Shown here: positions 44,101-53,907 of the stretch, in pieces
Position numbering within the stretch: position 1 is the stretch's first letter
How the letters are laid out: every line of letters starts with the position of its first letter
Assembly (NCBI GenBank): GCA_963971285.1
Contig: OZ020251.1
Coordinates: forward strand, 8,308,001-8,372,000
Length of the DNA stretch: 64,000 nt
Origin: Astropecten irregularis
Lineage: Eukaryota; Echinodermata; Asteroidea; Paxillosida; Astropectinidae
Direction: 5' to 3'
Notes under the pieces: model-generated
Databases searched by the model: none
Seen by the model: the letters and a program-made list of their open reading frames with translations, nothing else
What the model was told of the DNA's origin: nothing
Made by a program: the position numbers and the translations under genes

Positions 44101-47100
44101 TCCATGGGTATGACGCGTTGGAACTCCTGCAGTGGTCCAACTTGGAAGAGATCCGTAAAGTGCACTACCCTCTGATTGAGTAATAAAAAAAAAATCAATT
44201 AGGGGGGGGGGGGCTACAAAATAACCTTTAAAACCCCTGTGTTGAGTGTGGTAATGTGTGGTAAGCAGCACTTGTGTTCTGTGGAAGGTGTAGAGGGTTA
44301 GGGTTAAGTCCCCGTGTGTTGCCTGTGGTAATGTGTGGTAAGCAGCTCTTGTCTTGTGTGGAAGGTGTAGAGGGTTAGGGTTAAGTCCCCGTGTGTTGAC
44401 TGTGGTAATGTGTGGTAAGCAGCTCTTGTCTTGTGTGGAAGGTGTAGATGGTAGGTTAGGGTTAAGTCTGCCTGTGTTGACTGTGGTCATGTGTGGTAGG
44501 CAGCTCATGTCTTATGTGGTAAGTGCAGAGGGTTAGGGTTAAGTCCTCCTGTGTTGATGGTAAAGTGCCGTAAGCAGCTCTTGTCTTGTGTGGAAGGTGT
44601 AGAGGGTTAGGGTTAAGTTCCCCTGTGTTGCCTGTGGTAATGTGTGGTAAGCAGCTCTTGTCTTTTGTGGAAGGTGTAGAGGGTTAGGGTTAAGTTCCCC
44701 TTTGTTGCCTGTGGTAATGTGTGGTAAGCAGCTCTTGTCTTGTGTGGAAGGTGTAGAGGGTTAGGGTTAAGTCCCCGTGTGTTGACTGTGGTAATGTGTG
44801 GTAAGCAGCTCTTGTCTTGTGTGGAAGGTGTAGAGGGTTAGGGTTAAGTTCCTGTGTGTTGACTGTGGTAATGTGTGGTAAGCAGCTCTTGTCTTGTGTG
44901 GAAGGTGTAGATGGTAGGTTAGGGTTAAGTCTGCCTGTGTTGACTGTGGTCATGTGTGGTAGGCAGCTCATGTCTTATGTGGTAAGTGCAGAGGGTTAGG
45001 GTTAAGTCCTCCTGTGTTGATGGTAAAGTGCCGTAAGCAGCTCTTGTCTTGTGTGGAAGGTGTAGAGGGTTAGGGTTAAGTTCCCCTGTGTTGCCTGTGG
45101 TAATGTGTGGTAAGCAGCTCTTGTCTTGTGTGGAAGGTGTAGAGGGTTATGGTTAAGTCCCTGTGTGTTGTCTGTGGTCATGTGTGGTAGGCAGCTCATG
45201 TCTTATGTGGTAAGTGCAGAGGGTTAGGGTTAAGTCCTCCTGTGTTGATGGTAAAGTGCCGAAAGCAGCTCTTGTCTTGTGTGGTGGGTCACAAAATTCA
45301 CTCACGACTTTGCTCACTAACTCACAACCTCAAATGAATTCTGAGAACAAATTAAAACAAACAAGTAAACAAGTGAATAATTTAAACATACTTACATGCA
45401 CTTTCCCATCACGGTAAGACACGTACTGCAATGGTGGTAGAATCAAAGTCCTATTCAGGGCTTTGGCAAAGACGATACTGCCGAGATACTGCTCCATTTG
45501 ATTACCAAAGTTCCCTGTTCAATTAATGAAACAAATCATATGTTAAACTTGTCTAGGTGCAATCATTTCAATTGACAAAGCACAAAATATCTTGATAAAT
45601 ACACCGTTTCAGGAGGAAAAACTGTAACCGTATGTTTCTACCATCAACATCAATGTACATTGTAAATCTGTGAACATTTCTGTTTTGTTTTCTTACCAAA
45701 GTATTACATTTAACGAGGCCGGCATGTACTTAAATTGAAAAAAGCGAAAGAAATCCACTGAGCATGCTCAGTGATCATGAAGGAAAAAAGTTTCCTCTAC
45801 ATGTACATGTAACTATGTAAGAGTCCTACTGGAATACGATTATAAATGATGAAATACACTTGAATGCTGCGGCAGCAATGAAACGCCCTTTACTGGTTCC
45901 ATAGTTGTGCACAAAGAATAGACCCAGTAACTGGTTTGATGAAAATTGACCAGACCTTAGCGCTGCCGCTGCAGCCATCTTTTTTGGTGATCTACATGTA
46001 TCGTGACCATAAGAAGAAATGGAATGATTTTCAAGCTGATTTGTGATGTCTTTGTTGTCATTTAGGGACATTTTAAGACAAGTAGCCTACCGGGAAGTAT
46101 GATTTTTATCTGCGTACAAATTGTCTAATTCTATGGAATTCTCTGGGTCACTTGTGGAATTTTTCCCGACAATACAGCGAGTCAACATACATGTAATGGG
46201 AGACTTTTGGAGAGTCGGTCTTGAGTCAACAGCGCACGCGCACGCACGCGCACGCACGCGCAATACATCGCGCGCATGCTCACAATTGCGCAAGTATGGT
46301 TTGCGCGTGCGCTGTTGACTCAAGGCCGACTCTCCAAAAGTCTCCCATTGCATACATGTAGGCCTAGGCCTACTATTATTGGGCCATGATCGCTCAAAAT
46401 CAATGCCAGAAAAGCAGAAATTTAAACTCTAAATCGTCATCATTCTGGTTCCCAGCTTTAACTTAATCTGAATGTAAGTGGGGCGCTGAACTTATTCATT
46501 ATTTGACAAACCTGTCGACCTGTCTCTCCCGTCGGTCTGTCTCACCGGTCGACCTCTAAGACTCTGTTCACCGCTTGGATTGGAACTTCTGAACTTTTAA
46601 ACATTAGACAACCATGTTAGACAGAATGAGGATGATTTAGAAAACTTCCACCTTTTTAAGTTTCTGGTTTTGAGTTTGAGTGATCGGACCCTAATAATAT
46701 TATTAATAATGCGGGGTTCCTGACGTTTAGTACACTCAGGTTTGCTGGTACCCAGCTTCTACTCACCTAAATTCTAGGTACGGTAAGTAGAAGCTGGGTA
46801 CCAGCTAACCTGAGTGTAGCCTACTAAAATAAGTTACGTTAAACTTCAGGAACCACAATAATTATAATGCAATTGTGTTGACTGGCTGACTTGCCTAGCC
46901 TAGGGCCAGGAAGCAAGAAAAAAGCCTTACCTATGGTAGGACAGAATGTAACGTATCCACGTTCATCCCACTCATCTTCTTTCATATCATGCTGTCTCAC
47001 TCTTGATATGTTGTCTTGGTCGTGACAACTACCTGACACGGCTAGCGAGTCACAATGGCCAAGATCTGGCACAACTTCATGATGATGATGATCATCGGAC

Positions 47101-47216
47101 GATCTACCAACCTCATTTTCATCTCCGGCATCAAGATTCTTGAAGTCATTGTTCACGCTTTGGACGGCTGCTGCTGTGAATAACAGCAGGAAAACTCGGA
47201 CAACAAATTTGGACAT
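34933..47216 (-). CDS. POFUT1: GDP-fucose protein O-fucosyltransferase 1 (8 exons, complete)
   Basis: Exons on the minus strand: 47216-46931, 45514-45396, 44171-44003, 42519-42387, 41015-40820, 38564-38475, 36714-36574, 35109-34933. They total 1311 nt (436 aa) with all phases closing. POFUT1 transfers fucose from GDP-fucose to Ser/Thr of EGF repeats (Notch and relatives) in the ER lumen. Seen here: signal peptide ([16 protein letters not shown]); CPTIGNFGNQ with the GNQ loop; [25 protein letters not shown]; the HLR nucleotide-sugar motif in [33 protein letters not shown]; and [22 protein letters not shown]. Exon 4 (residues 192-235) is the most divergent. The enzyme is longer than the ~390-residue family norm because of an acidic, His-rich stretch after the signal peptide. 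Confidence 0.93.
35240..35900. repeat. GAGTAC/AAGTCC motif-rich degenerate repeat
   Basis: Dozens of gagtac, gagtcc, aagtcc and gggcc(g/a)agt words in irregular spacing at 35240-35430 and 35695-35900. The second part ends in tactcgagttgtactcgagt. Just upstream of POFUT1 exon 8, in intron. Confidence 0.6.
36280..36560. repeat. ~280-bp dispersed repeat beside POFUT1 exon 7
   Basis: Matches 38960-39300 through gcccaggcctt, aatagagc.gcttaaa, atcaataaa.ctggct and ggcccaa. Ends directly at the exon 7 donor side. No coding content. Confidence 0.6.
36770..36900 (-). repeat. tRNA-derived SINE in POFUT1 intron
   Basis: On the minus strand: GATAGCTCAGTTG (A box), GCTGGTTCAACTCCC (B box), then a ttatctctgttca body. 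Starts 56 bp upstream of exon 7. Confidence 0.65.
37165..37315 (+). repeat. tRNA-derived SINE, most complete copy
   Basis: Head agctcagttggta ... gctggttaaaatccagc, body ttttctttgttcacttttc, tail cagtcagtttcccttgtgg. Plus strand, antisense to POFUT1. Confidence 0.7.
38960..39300. repeat. ~300-bp dispersed repeat, second copy
   Basis: Counterpart of 36280-36560, same orientation, moderately diverged. Between POFUT1 exons 5 and 6. Confidence 0.6.
41242..41508. mobile_element. TIR element, 'AGACCGATCCGACGGCA' type, longer copy
   Basis: tatacactgatccgacagc at the left and gccgtcggatcggtctata at the right. An inner inverted pair (gcagggtgtacatccc / gggacatacaccctgc) forms a second hairpin. In a POFUT1 intron. 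Confidence 0.7.
41545..41895 (+). pseudogene. LINE ORF2 C-terminal relic
   Basis: Reads [12 protein letters not shown], then [26 protein letters not shown], and a final segment with [17 protein letters not shown]. This matches the C-terminal tail of Jockey/CR1-like LINE ORF2 proteins. Ends at the TTAA element. In a POFUT1 intron, antisense to it. Confidence 0.72.
41892..42355. mobile_element. piggyBac-like MITE relic in a POFUT1 intron
   Basis: TTAA-AGGTACCATCATAATG at the left and AAGTATGATAATGCC at the right. Internal segments match the family; the right TTAA is eroded. It ends just before POFUT1 exon 4 (42387). Confidence 0.6.
42700..43040 (-). repeat. Second tRNA-derived SINE family
   Basis: The minus-strand head has GGTGGCAAGTGC and GGGTTCGATCCC (B box, 42972-42983). 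The body includes a ttctccgggttctccggt tract. Different from the 850 family. In a POFUT1 intron. Confidence 0.6.
44228..45290. repeat. 77-bp minisatellite with higher-order structure in a POFUT1 intron
   Basis: About 14 units of ~77 bp, each containing gtggtaagcagctcttgtct and ending gagggttagggttaagt. Two near-identical blocks are offset by 463 bp (six units), e.g. the unit with aagtctgcctgtgttgac at 44464 and 44927. Single units or fragments also occur at 40080-40130 and 40400-40450. Confidence 0.88.
46195..46350. mobile_element. GC-rich palindromic TIR element with ~10-bp target duplication
   Basis: About 44-bp inverted arms (AATGGGAGACTTTTGGAGAG... with complement) flank a CG-rich core of alternating cgcacg/gcgcgc. 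CATACATGT(A) lies on both sides. In POFUT1 intron 1. Confidence 0.8.
46714..46856. mobile_element. TIR element beside POFUT1 exon 1
   Basis: Inverted arms: gttcctgacgttta and cactcaggttt.gctggtacc on one side, their complements ggtaccagc.aacctgagtg and cttcaggaac on the other. The strongest stem is AGCTTCTACT/AGTAGAAGCT. Lies in intron 1, about 75 bp from the exon 1 donor. Confidence 0.65.
46931..47216 (-). CDS. POFUT1: POFUT1 exon 1: signal peptide and acidic/His-rich extension
   Basis: Residues 1-95. After the leader come about 60 residues rich in Asp, Glu and a His run (DDHHHHEVV). They contain two cysteines and join the catalytic domain at YVTFCPTIG. The donor is CCATAG/GTAAGG, phase 1. 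The extension has no counterpart in the family that I recall; its role is unknown. Confidence 0.85.
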
Positions 47217-48000
47217 TTCTTACCCACGTTCACTGGCCCAATAATGGTGCACAACATCATTCAAGTTTCAACGCTCGATATGTGTACACATTCCACCACG
47301 TACACACGCCATGTTTTGTTTTTTCCAGATTGGCTTAAATAGCGCCCCCAATCGTATAATCATTGGGTGCATTCGTTTAGCTCCCCCGGGTCGACGCCAG
47401 TCAACCTGGTACTTATACTCTCGCTTGTTTTGTGCAGCATAGCACGACCATTCCCAGTAAGGGCTGACTCGGGGGAGCTAAACGAATGCACCCAGTGAGT
47501 GTCAATGTCTCATTCTTGTTAACCCAACTGCAAAAGGCGTGCCCCATAAAAATAATATCAAGCTGTCACCTTGCAAAATATAACACATTTGGCCTAAAAA
47601 AAATTGTTAGTGTTGCCCTCAAGTGGAAAAATTGAGAAAAAAAATGTTGGCAGAGTTTCAAACATTTAAGAATAAATACAGGATGTATGGTCACCAGGGC
47701 TTATAAATCAACGGTCTTGGGTCGTTTTGAGGAGGCACGTTTTTTAACTGCTAAACTTCTTGCATTTTCTGTTAAAAATTGTGAGTTTTTATACTTTAGG
47801 ACTCAGAGAGAAAAAAAAAATCCCGACCCAAAGTTTTGGCATTTTTACGGACGGTCGCTGAGGGCAACACAACAATTTTTTTAGGCCATATTTATATGAT
47901 AACACGAGTCTATAGAATTGGCTGCTAAAGCTGTCACGGTCACTAGCTAGTGGCTGCCATATGGGCGTGTATTATGATGATTTTCCACATTGATCATGGG
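47217..48000. other. POFUT1 upstream region
   Basis: Apart from the TIR element at 47365-47493 nothing is recognised. An inverted pair (aacaatttttttaggcc at 47872 against ggcctaaaaaaaattgtt at 47592) suggests one more small element, about 47592-47888. No TATA box is evident near 47216. Confidence 0.45.
47365..47493. mobile_element. 129-bp TIR element in the POFUT1 upstream region
   Basis: GGGTGCATTCGTTTAGCTCC at the left is complemented at the right, giving arms of about 28 bp (gggggagctaaacgaatgcaccc). Sits about 150 bp upstream of the POFUT1 start codon, so it may overlap promoter sequence. Confidence 0.75.
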
Positions 48001-48012
48001 CATTATTGAATT

Positions 48013-48395
48013 TTAAAGGTATTGTCATACTTTTTTTTTGGTAGCACACCCGCAGAAAATCTTAACAGAAGTTTACCTCTATAACTTGCAGGGTATAAAG
48101 ATCGATGTTGATGATAGAAACATTTTTCACACAAAAAAGTACAACAAATGACCAAAAACAATGTTGTGATATTTTAAAGATCAAAAATAACGATGAAAGG
48201 ATTTAAAAAAATTAATACTCTTCGGCGTTTTTCACCGATCCTTTAATTCTATAAAAAAAACAAACAGTGGGCATCGTATAGGACTGACATTTTTTCCCAG
48301 TATGACTTTCCCAGTATATTCCTTGTTTAGTGGGTTTCTGACCGTGAATCTGCATTTCTTTGACAAAAACGAAAGTACGGTATTCACTTTGAAAT
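48013..48395. mobile_element. piggyBac-like MITE relic
   Basis: TTAA-AGGTATTGTCATACTTTT at the left and GAAAGTACGGTATTCACTTT at the right. The interior shares the agatcaaaaataa and gtgggcatcgtatagg segments with the family. Confidence 0.6.
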
Positions 48396-48500
48396 TTTCT
48401 ATGAGAGACCTATGAAGTAGGGCGGAGCCCTGAGCACTTCGCGTGGGAATCCGACGAGTGAAGTTATTTTTATCCATGAAGATAATTTATTCATGTATTA

Positions 48501-48990
48501 TTAAAGGTAATATCGTACTTTGTTTTTTATCAAAGAAAATAATACAGATTCATGGGCAATTATCAAGACAGATACAGTACAAGTCTCAGATCAGTCCCAT
48601 ACGGTCCGCACTTTTTGAGAAACAGTGAAAAACAGCCATGTCTATAGAAACGGTCTTTTCTCTTTTATTTTTGATCTTTTGAAAGATGAAAAGGATTTTC
48701 GGTCGTTGTTTTACAAATTTCTGAATTCAAATACACCATTTCAGGCGGAAACATTTTAACGGTATGTTTCTACCATCACCATCATTCTGTATACCCTGTA
48801 AGTTTATAGATAGTCTTGGTTCCAAGACCTGTGTTGTTTCTAACCTGCGGCCCATAGGGCGCCCCCGCGCGGCAGATATGGGAGAATTCTTACGGACTTT
48901 TGGACAGTCACGAAGGTCTTGGAACTAAGACTAGTTTATAGATAAATCTGGGAACATTTTCTGTTTCGATGTCTCACCAAAGAAGGGATG
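48501..48990. mobile_element. piggyBac-like MITE carrying a nested element
   Basis: TTAA-AGGTAATATCGTACTTTG at the left; the interior matches the family in the orientation opposite to the neighbouring copies. It is interrupted at 48812-48932 by a different TIR element. The right end decays near 48990. Confidence 0.62.
48812..48932. mobile_element. 121-bp TIR element with 11-bp target duplication
   Basis: Terminal repeats AGTCTTGGTTCCAAGACC and its complement with one mismatch. AGTTTATAGAT stands directly on both sides (48801-48811 and 48933-48943). The long duplication suggests a Mutator-like mechanism. Nested in the TTAA element. Confidence 0.82.
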
Positions 48991-49159
48991 AATCCATATA
49001 GCGATGACGATTTCTTTTCATGATTAGGAGGGGTTATTAGTATTTTGGTGTGCTATGCGAGGGAGCGAATAAGCGACCGTGCGAGGTGTATGGGAGGGTG
49101 ATGCATATTACGACAGGAACTAAAAAAAAATACAACTGTGGGGATCCGCCCATTTTGTG

Positions 49160-49543
49160 TTAAAGGGATTGCATACGTTTGGTAATTTGAGCCTACTGTT
49201 TGTTTCAAACCAATATAATTTAATATTTATACCACAAAACTAACCTGTGAAAGTTTCAATTCAAAAGGTGGTAGCGTTTTTGAGATTTTGGCGACAAACT
49301 AGAGCGGTTATTTCACGCCAGAGTACAGTTAGTCAATAGCTGAGAAGCGTTACGGCCATAACGCTTCTCAGATTCATAATTTTTGGAGATAAAAAGTGAC
49401 ATATTTTTCCATAACCGCGGTACTTCGAATTGAACGTTTCTCAATATGCATTATACTATCCAAAGCAGCTGTACCTCTCACCAAGTAAGTTTTTATTGCC
49501 ATAAATTTTCAGAGTCATTACCAAACGTATGCAATGCCTTTAA
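49160..49543. mobile_element. TTAA-flanked TIR element with central hairpin
   Basis: 28-bp terminal inverted repeats (TTAAAGGGATTGCATACG at the left, CGTATGCAATGCCTTTAA at the right) with one mismatch and TTAA at both ends. A perfect 13-bp stem (ctgagaagcgtta / taacgcttctcag) with a 6-base loop lies near the middle (49340-49371). Confidence 0.82.
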
Positions 49544-49559
49544 GTTTATACGCTGCCAG

Positions 49560-50783
49560 CGTATTGTTTATTCCCCGGTTGCGTGGCAACGGGCGGTTGG
49601 GCTGTCGGGCGATTACTTCGTCTCCCCCCGCCAGTGTAGGAAATAGTCCCCTCTACTTTTTAATTAGTAAAGTCATTGTGCATATCTGTGTGAAGATGAT
49701 TATTCCATGACGTTATATAATTTATTCAAAATCTTTTCATAATATTAATTTGATTTAAAGTTTATCTTATTTCGTCCATAATGAAAAAGTGCAAGTTACC
49801 GCGCATGGACATGATGAGTGTAACGCGCCCTGTTAGTTGGTCGCGTGATAACGTGTCTGTCTCTCTCTCTCGTTATGGCTGAGACCGATGGAAGTTGACA
49901 GATAGAAACATCCGTTTTCAGATCGGCCCTTTGTGTGGCTGCCTAATTTATATGATTGTCCTCTACTCGGTGTCTGGGTGAGTAGGGTGTTGATATATTT
50001 CGTTGTGTCCTTGTGTGGGTATTTTGTGTGATTTTGTGTCAATTTTGAAGTTGTTTCCCACTGCAGACAATGCACTGTGTGTACGTGCATACGATTGTGC
50101 ACAACCACATGGTACAGTAGTGTTCGGAATTGAAAGTCCCACGCGCGACGTGCGTGCGTTGCAATTGGGTACTTATTGTTATGTGCGCTCTTTTGAGAAT
50201 GCGTGCGTTTGGTATGTGCGCTCTGTTGAGGATCGCGCACCGTACCACTTCCGCGTGGTTCATGTGCCAATCGTATGATAATTTATTACAGTGGTTATTA
50301 TAGATCTTGCAGTTGCTATGATTATAAATATAATTATTGTAATGCGACTGAATATTTTATATTAATTAAGGCTTTTGTTTCTATATCAATTTATATTATA
50401 GGGTGTCAATCTTTCAAGAATCATAACAGAGAATTATGATCAATTAAAAACCAGTGAATCAAACTCCAGTGTCCGACTCCAGTCCTTCCCTTACCGGAGA
50501 GTCACCTTTCCCATCCTAGGTATTCAGAGCCCGACCCACAGCCAGCGTGTAAGCGCTTCGCTACACAACAGTCCCATTTTAGAGCATTATTTTAAAAACG
50601 ATATTCAGAATAACTTGAACCTAGTATACATTCACTGTGAAGACACCAAAAACAACAGGGGTTGGTGTTATTATTTCAAATAAACTTGAATGAAAAGTTT
50701 TGGGGCGCCCTTGAGGTGCACATTGCGGGTTGTCTGACCTCACCTTCCCAACTAGATTATATTCGGTATAAACATTCTTCATA
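49560..50783. other. Intergenic, no gene seen
   Basis: Mixed sequence with a short CG-rich stretch (49570-49630) and gt/gcgt-rich sequence at 50000-50260. The 145-codon minus-strand frame at 49833-50270 is low-complexity and shows no domain. Confidence 0.45.
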
Positions 50784-50788
50784 GTTAT

Positions 50789-51632
50789 TATTCGGCCCTC
50801 ACTGCATGTACTAATGCAGCTATGCAGCGGTTAAACACTCTTCCAAGTAGCCGGAAGCATAACTGATGATGCTGTCTGACGTTTATTAGAAGCAGTGTAA
50901 AACTGTATAAAACAAACAAAGAGGAAGCACATTTTGTAACTACAAGAACATGTACATAAAATAAGCTAGAAGTATAAAATAACGTCTAGTTAACCCCGGT
51001 ATAATTACAGGATAGCCCCGACCAAGAATAGTAAACACACGAGCACAAGAACCAAACCGGCAATAAAATTAACCATAATAAAGACTTGAGTTTAGCACCA
51101 AATAAGGTGAGCAATGTGAGAGTGCAAAGGACTAGGCGAGTCTAGGAGAGGCCTACAATAATCCATAAAGTCATAAATACTTCCCCAATAATCTACATGA
51201 AATAAAGGTGAGATATATCCAAAACAATGATATATGTATACACAGATGACCCCCAAACTACCTTATATAAACACAATAGAATAGGCTGACGAAATACTAC
51301 ACAAGTATGCGACACATGTAATAATTATGATATGACCATGTGCAAAATACACAATCCAAGAAAACGTGAATAATAGTCAAAGGAGCCTTAAATAAGTACC
51401 AGATCAGTATAATTATATAAACAGAACAGAGAATAAGGACTTACAGTTTGTTCCTTGTCAAGGGCATGTAAGCAGGAATCAATTAAATGTAAGATTTAAC
51501 GAAACAGCAACGTAACTGACAAAATAATAAGAATGTCTGTTGATGGAATGTTCTGGAACAAGTAAATTGACATGGTTAAGAATGAACACGAGAGGGCGCC
51601 AAACAGAAATGCAGAGCCAGGAAGGCATAACA
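50789..51632 (-). repeat. BEL/Pao 3' LTR
   Basis: Matches the right-hand copy over its whole length with scattered substitutions and a few small indels. The outer edge is ambiguous between 50789 and 50800. On the element strand it begins TGTTATGCC, just after a purine-rich GACGGGGAG tract that could be the polypurine tract. Confidence 0.85.
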
Positions 51633-51976
51633 CTCCCCGTCTGGCGTCTATTAGATGCCAAATCTATAAAAAGGATGATAAGAACTACGCCACAGAGTAG
51701 GAATCTTATGCAACTGGATAACTACTTGTTAGAGTCTTTAGCAAGCAAGAGAACAACTTGGGGGAAAGGTCACAAGAACAGTCTCTGTTCTCCGTCTCTG
51801 ATGATCTTCACCTCGGTCTTCCTGACTTTGCCGTCTTCGCTTGGAAAGGTCTTGGTGATCAAACCCATGGGCCAGTCGTTCCTCTTGGCTTGAGTGTCTT
51901 TCATGAGGACGACATCTCCTTCTCGGAGGTTTGGTTTCTCCGTCTTCCACTTCCTGCGTGCTTGGGGATTGCTGAT

Positions 51977-52888
51977 TTACTCTCGCTTCCACTTCGCCCA
52001 GAACATGTCAGCCAATCTCTGGACGCGCCGCCACTGGCCTCGAAGGAGATCCTTATCGTTGAACTCGCCAGGAGGGATGGAGGGTGCACCAACCTTCTGC
52101 GTGAGAAGTGTCGCTGGGGTGAGGATGAGCGGGTCGTCAGGATCTGTAGAGACAGGGTAGAGTGGTCTTGCGTTCATGATGGCAGTCACCTCAGCCATGA
52201 ACGTTGTCAGCACTTCGTGAGTCAGCACGCCTGACCCCAACTGGAGTACCATGGCATCGAGAATGCGGCGAGCAATACCGATCATCCTTTCCCAGCTTCC
52301 GCCCATGTGTGAAGCATGTGGAGGGTTGAACTGCCAGGTACATTCGTTGTCAGCAAGAAAGTGCTCAACCTGCTTCTGACGTCCAGAGGAGTTGATGCCG
52401 AGCTCCTTGCAGGAGCCCACGAAGTTGGTGCCACAGTCGGACCTCAGCAGCTTAGCAGGACCTCTCAAGGCAAAGAAGCGTCTGAGGGAATTCATGAAGC
52501 TCGAGGTGTCCATCTACTCTATCACTTCGATATGCACTGCGCGTGTAGCCATGCATGTGAAGATGACAGCCCATCGCTTGTTGCTAGCTTGACCTCCTCG
52601 TGTTTTGCGGGATGTGATAGACCACGGGCCGAACACGTCTAAACCCACATACGTGAAGGGCGGGTCTGTGCTCAGGCTGTCTGCAGGCAAGTCTGCCATG
52701 ATCTGCTCTGGTTGTCTGCCTCGAAGTTTACGACAGGTGACGCAATGGTAGATAACACTACTGACTGCTCGCTTGCCTCCAAGGATCCAGAAACCAGCAG
52801 CTCTCACAGCACCTTCAGTCAAGTGTCTGCCCTGATGTGGCGTACTTGTGAATGGAAGTGTCTGATGAGAAGCGTAGAGACGTGACAT
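51977..52888 (-). pseudogene. BEL/Pao integrase, interrupted
   Basis: Two consecutive open stretches are split by a TAG at about 52514. The upstream part has the zinc cysteines (CVTCRKLRG) and the first catalytic Asp in YVGLDVFGPW. The downstream part has the second Asp (SDCGTNF) and the Glu (GGSWERMIG). The C-terminal SH3-like tail is in a third frame further left (to about 51740). Confidence 0.85.
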
Positions 52889-53865
52889 CTTCCTGGGACG
52901 ACTGCAGGATGAGCCTCATCGGATGTAAGTTCACCTTTCTTCAGCCTGCCTCCAACCCTTAGTAGATTGTTCTTGTCAAGAAAGGGGTGGAGTTTGTTGA
53001 GTGGGCTAGATCTGGAAACCGGTCGACCATCTTTGAGGCATGTTATCTCATCTGTGTAGACGTCCATCTGGACAGCATGGAGAATTGTTGCCTTGGCTTG
53101 TTCGAGCTGGTCTGGCTTGAGATGCTCCTTACACAGGTGCCATCCATGACAAGCACTTCCTTCGGAAGCTCGAGGGAAGGAGTGAGCAACGTGCGAGAGC
53201 CTGGAAACTGCATGGAGAAGAGACTTCCAAGATGAGAAGCTTTCAAAGCGCCCGCTCCCAAGACCTGCATCAACCAGAGTTGTGGCACAACTAGTCACTA
53301 GTGGTCTCACTTCTGCATCGCCTTCGGAATCCATCAGGTTGAAGGTCTGCTCTTGGTTGTGGTACCTTGCGTCATGAAGGAATGCAGGTCCGCTCAGCCA
53401 GGATGAAGAAGGTAAGCAACTTGCTGGCAGCGCCCTGGTTGCGTGATCAGCGGGATTCTGATCAGTTGCAACGTAGTTCCACTGACTTGGTTCCGTAGAG
53501 CGTTTAATGCGGCGCACCCGGTTGTGGACGTACACGTAGAATCGTCTGGACTCATTGGTGATATAACCAAGCACCACCTTACTGTCGGTGAAGAACTTGT
53601 CCACATCGAGGTGCACGTCCAGGTCATCTTGGATTACCTCCGCCATTTCTACGGCCATCACTGCGGCTCCAAGTTCCAGACGAGGGATGGTGGGTTCAGG
53701 TTTCGGAGCAAGCTTTGCTTTGCCACAGATGAATCCCACTTCAGGATGTCCGTCAGCATCTATGACCTTCAGGTAAGCAACAGCACCGATTGCTTTCGTT
53801 GATGCATCGGAGAAGATGAACAGCTCTCGCTTCTGGGATTGTGACAGGGGGATGGAGGTGTACAT
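52819..53865 (-). pseudogene. BEL/Pao RNase H and integrase zinc region
   Basis: 348 open codons. RNase H motifs FSDASTKAIGAVAY, RLELGAAVMAVEMA and FTDSKVVLGYI are followed by NPADHATRAL. The start of the integrase HHCC region (LIRHFHSQVRHI) is at the end. A frameshift near 52.83 kb separates it from the rest of integrase. Confidence 0.87.
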
Positions 53866-53907
53866 CCTTGGGATCTGCAGTTCGTGAAGATCACAAAGGG
53901 AATCTTT

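Noticed and set aside
43960-44508. 182-codon minus-strand ORF
   Set aside because: A read-through of the 77-bp minisatellite into POFUT1 exon 3; only 44003-44171 is supported as coding.
44690-45199. ORFs with repeated CLPHMTT / HKTRAAYHT peptides
   Set aside because: Products of the minisatellite period.
44228-45290. Interstitial telomere because of TTAGGG
   Set aside because: Only one to two hexamers per 77-bp unit; it is a minisatellite that happens to contain the word.
51758-52234. Plus-strand ORFs over the retrotransposon (also 53443-53802, 55821-56087)
   Set aside because: Antisense shadows of the BEL/Pao coding region.
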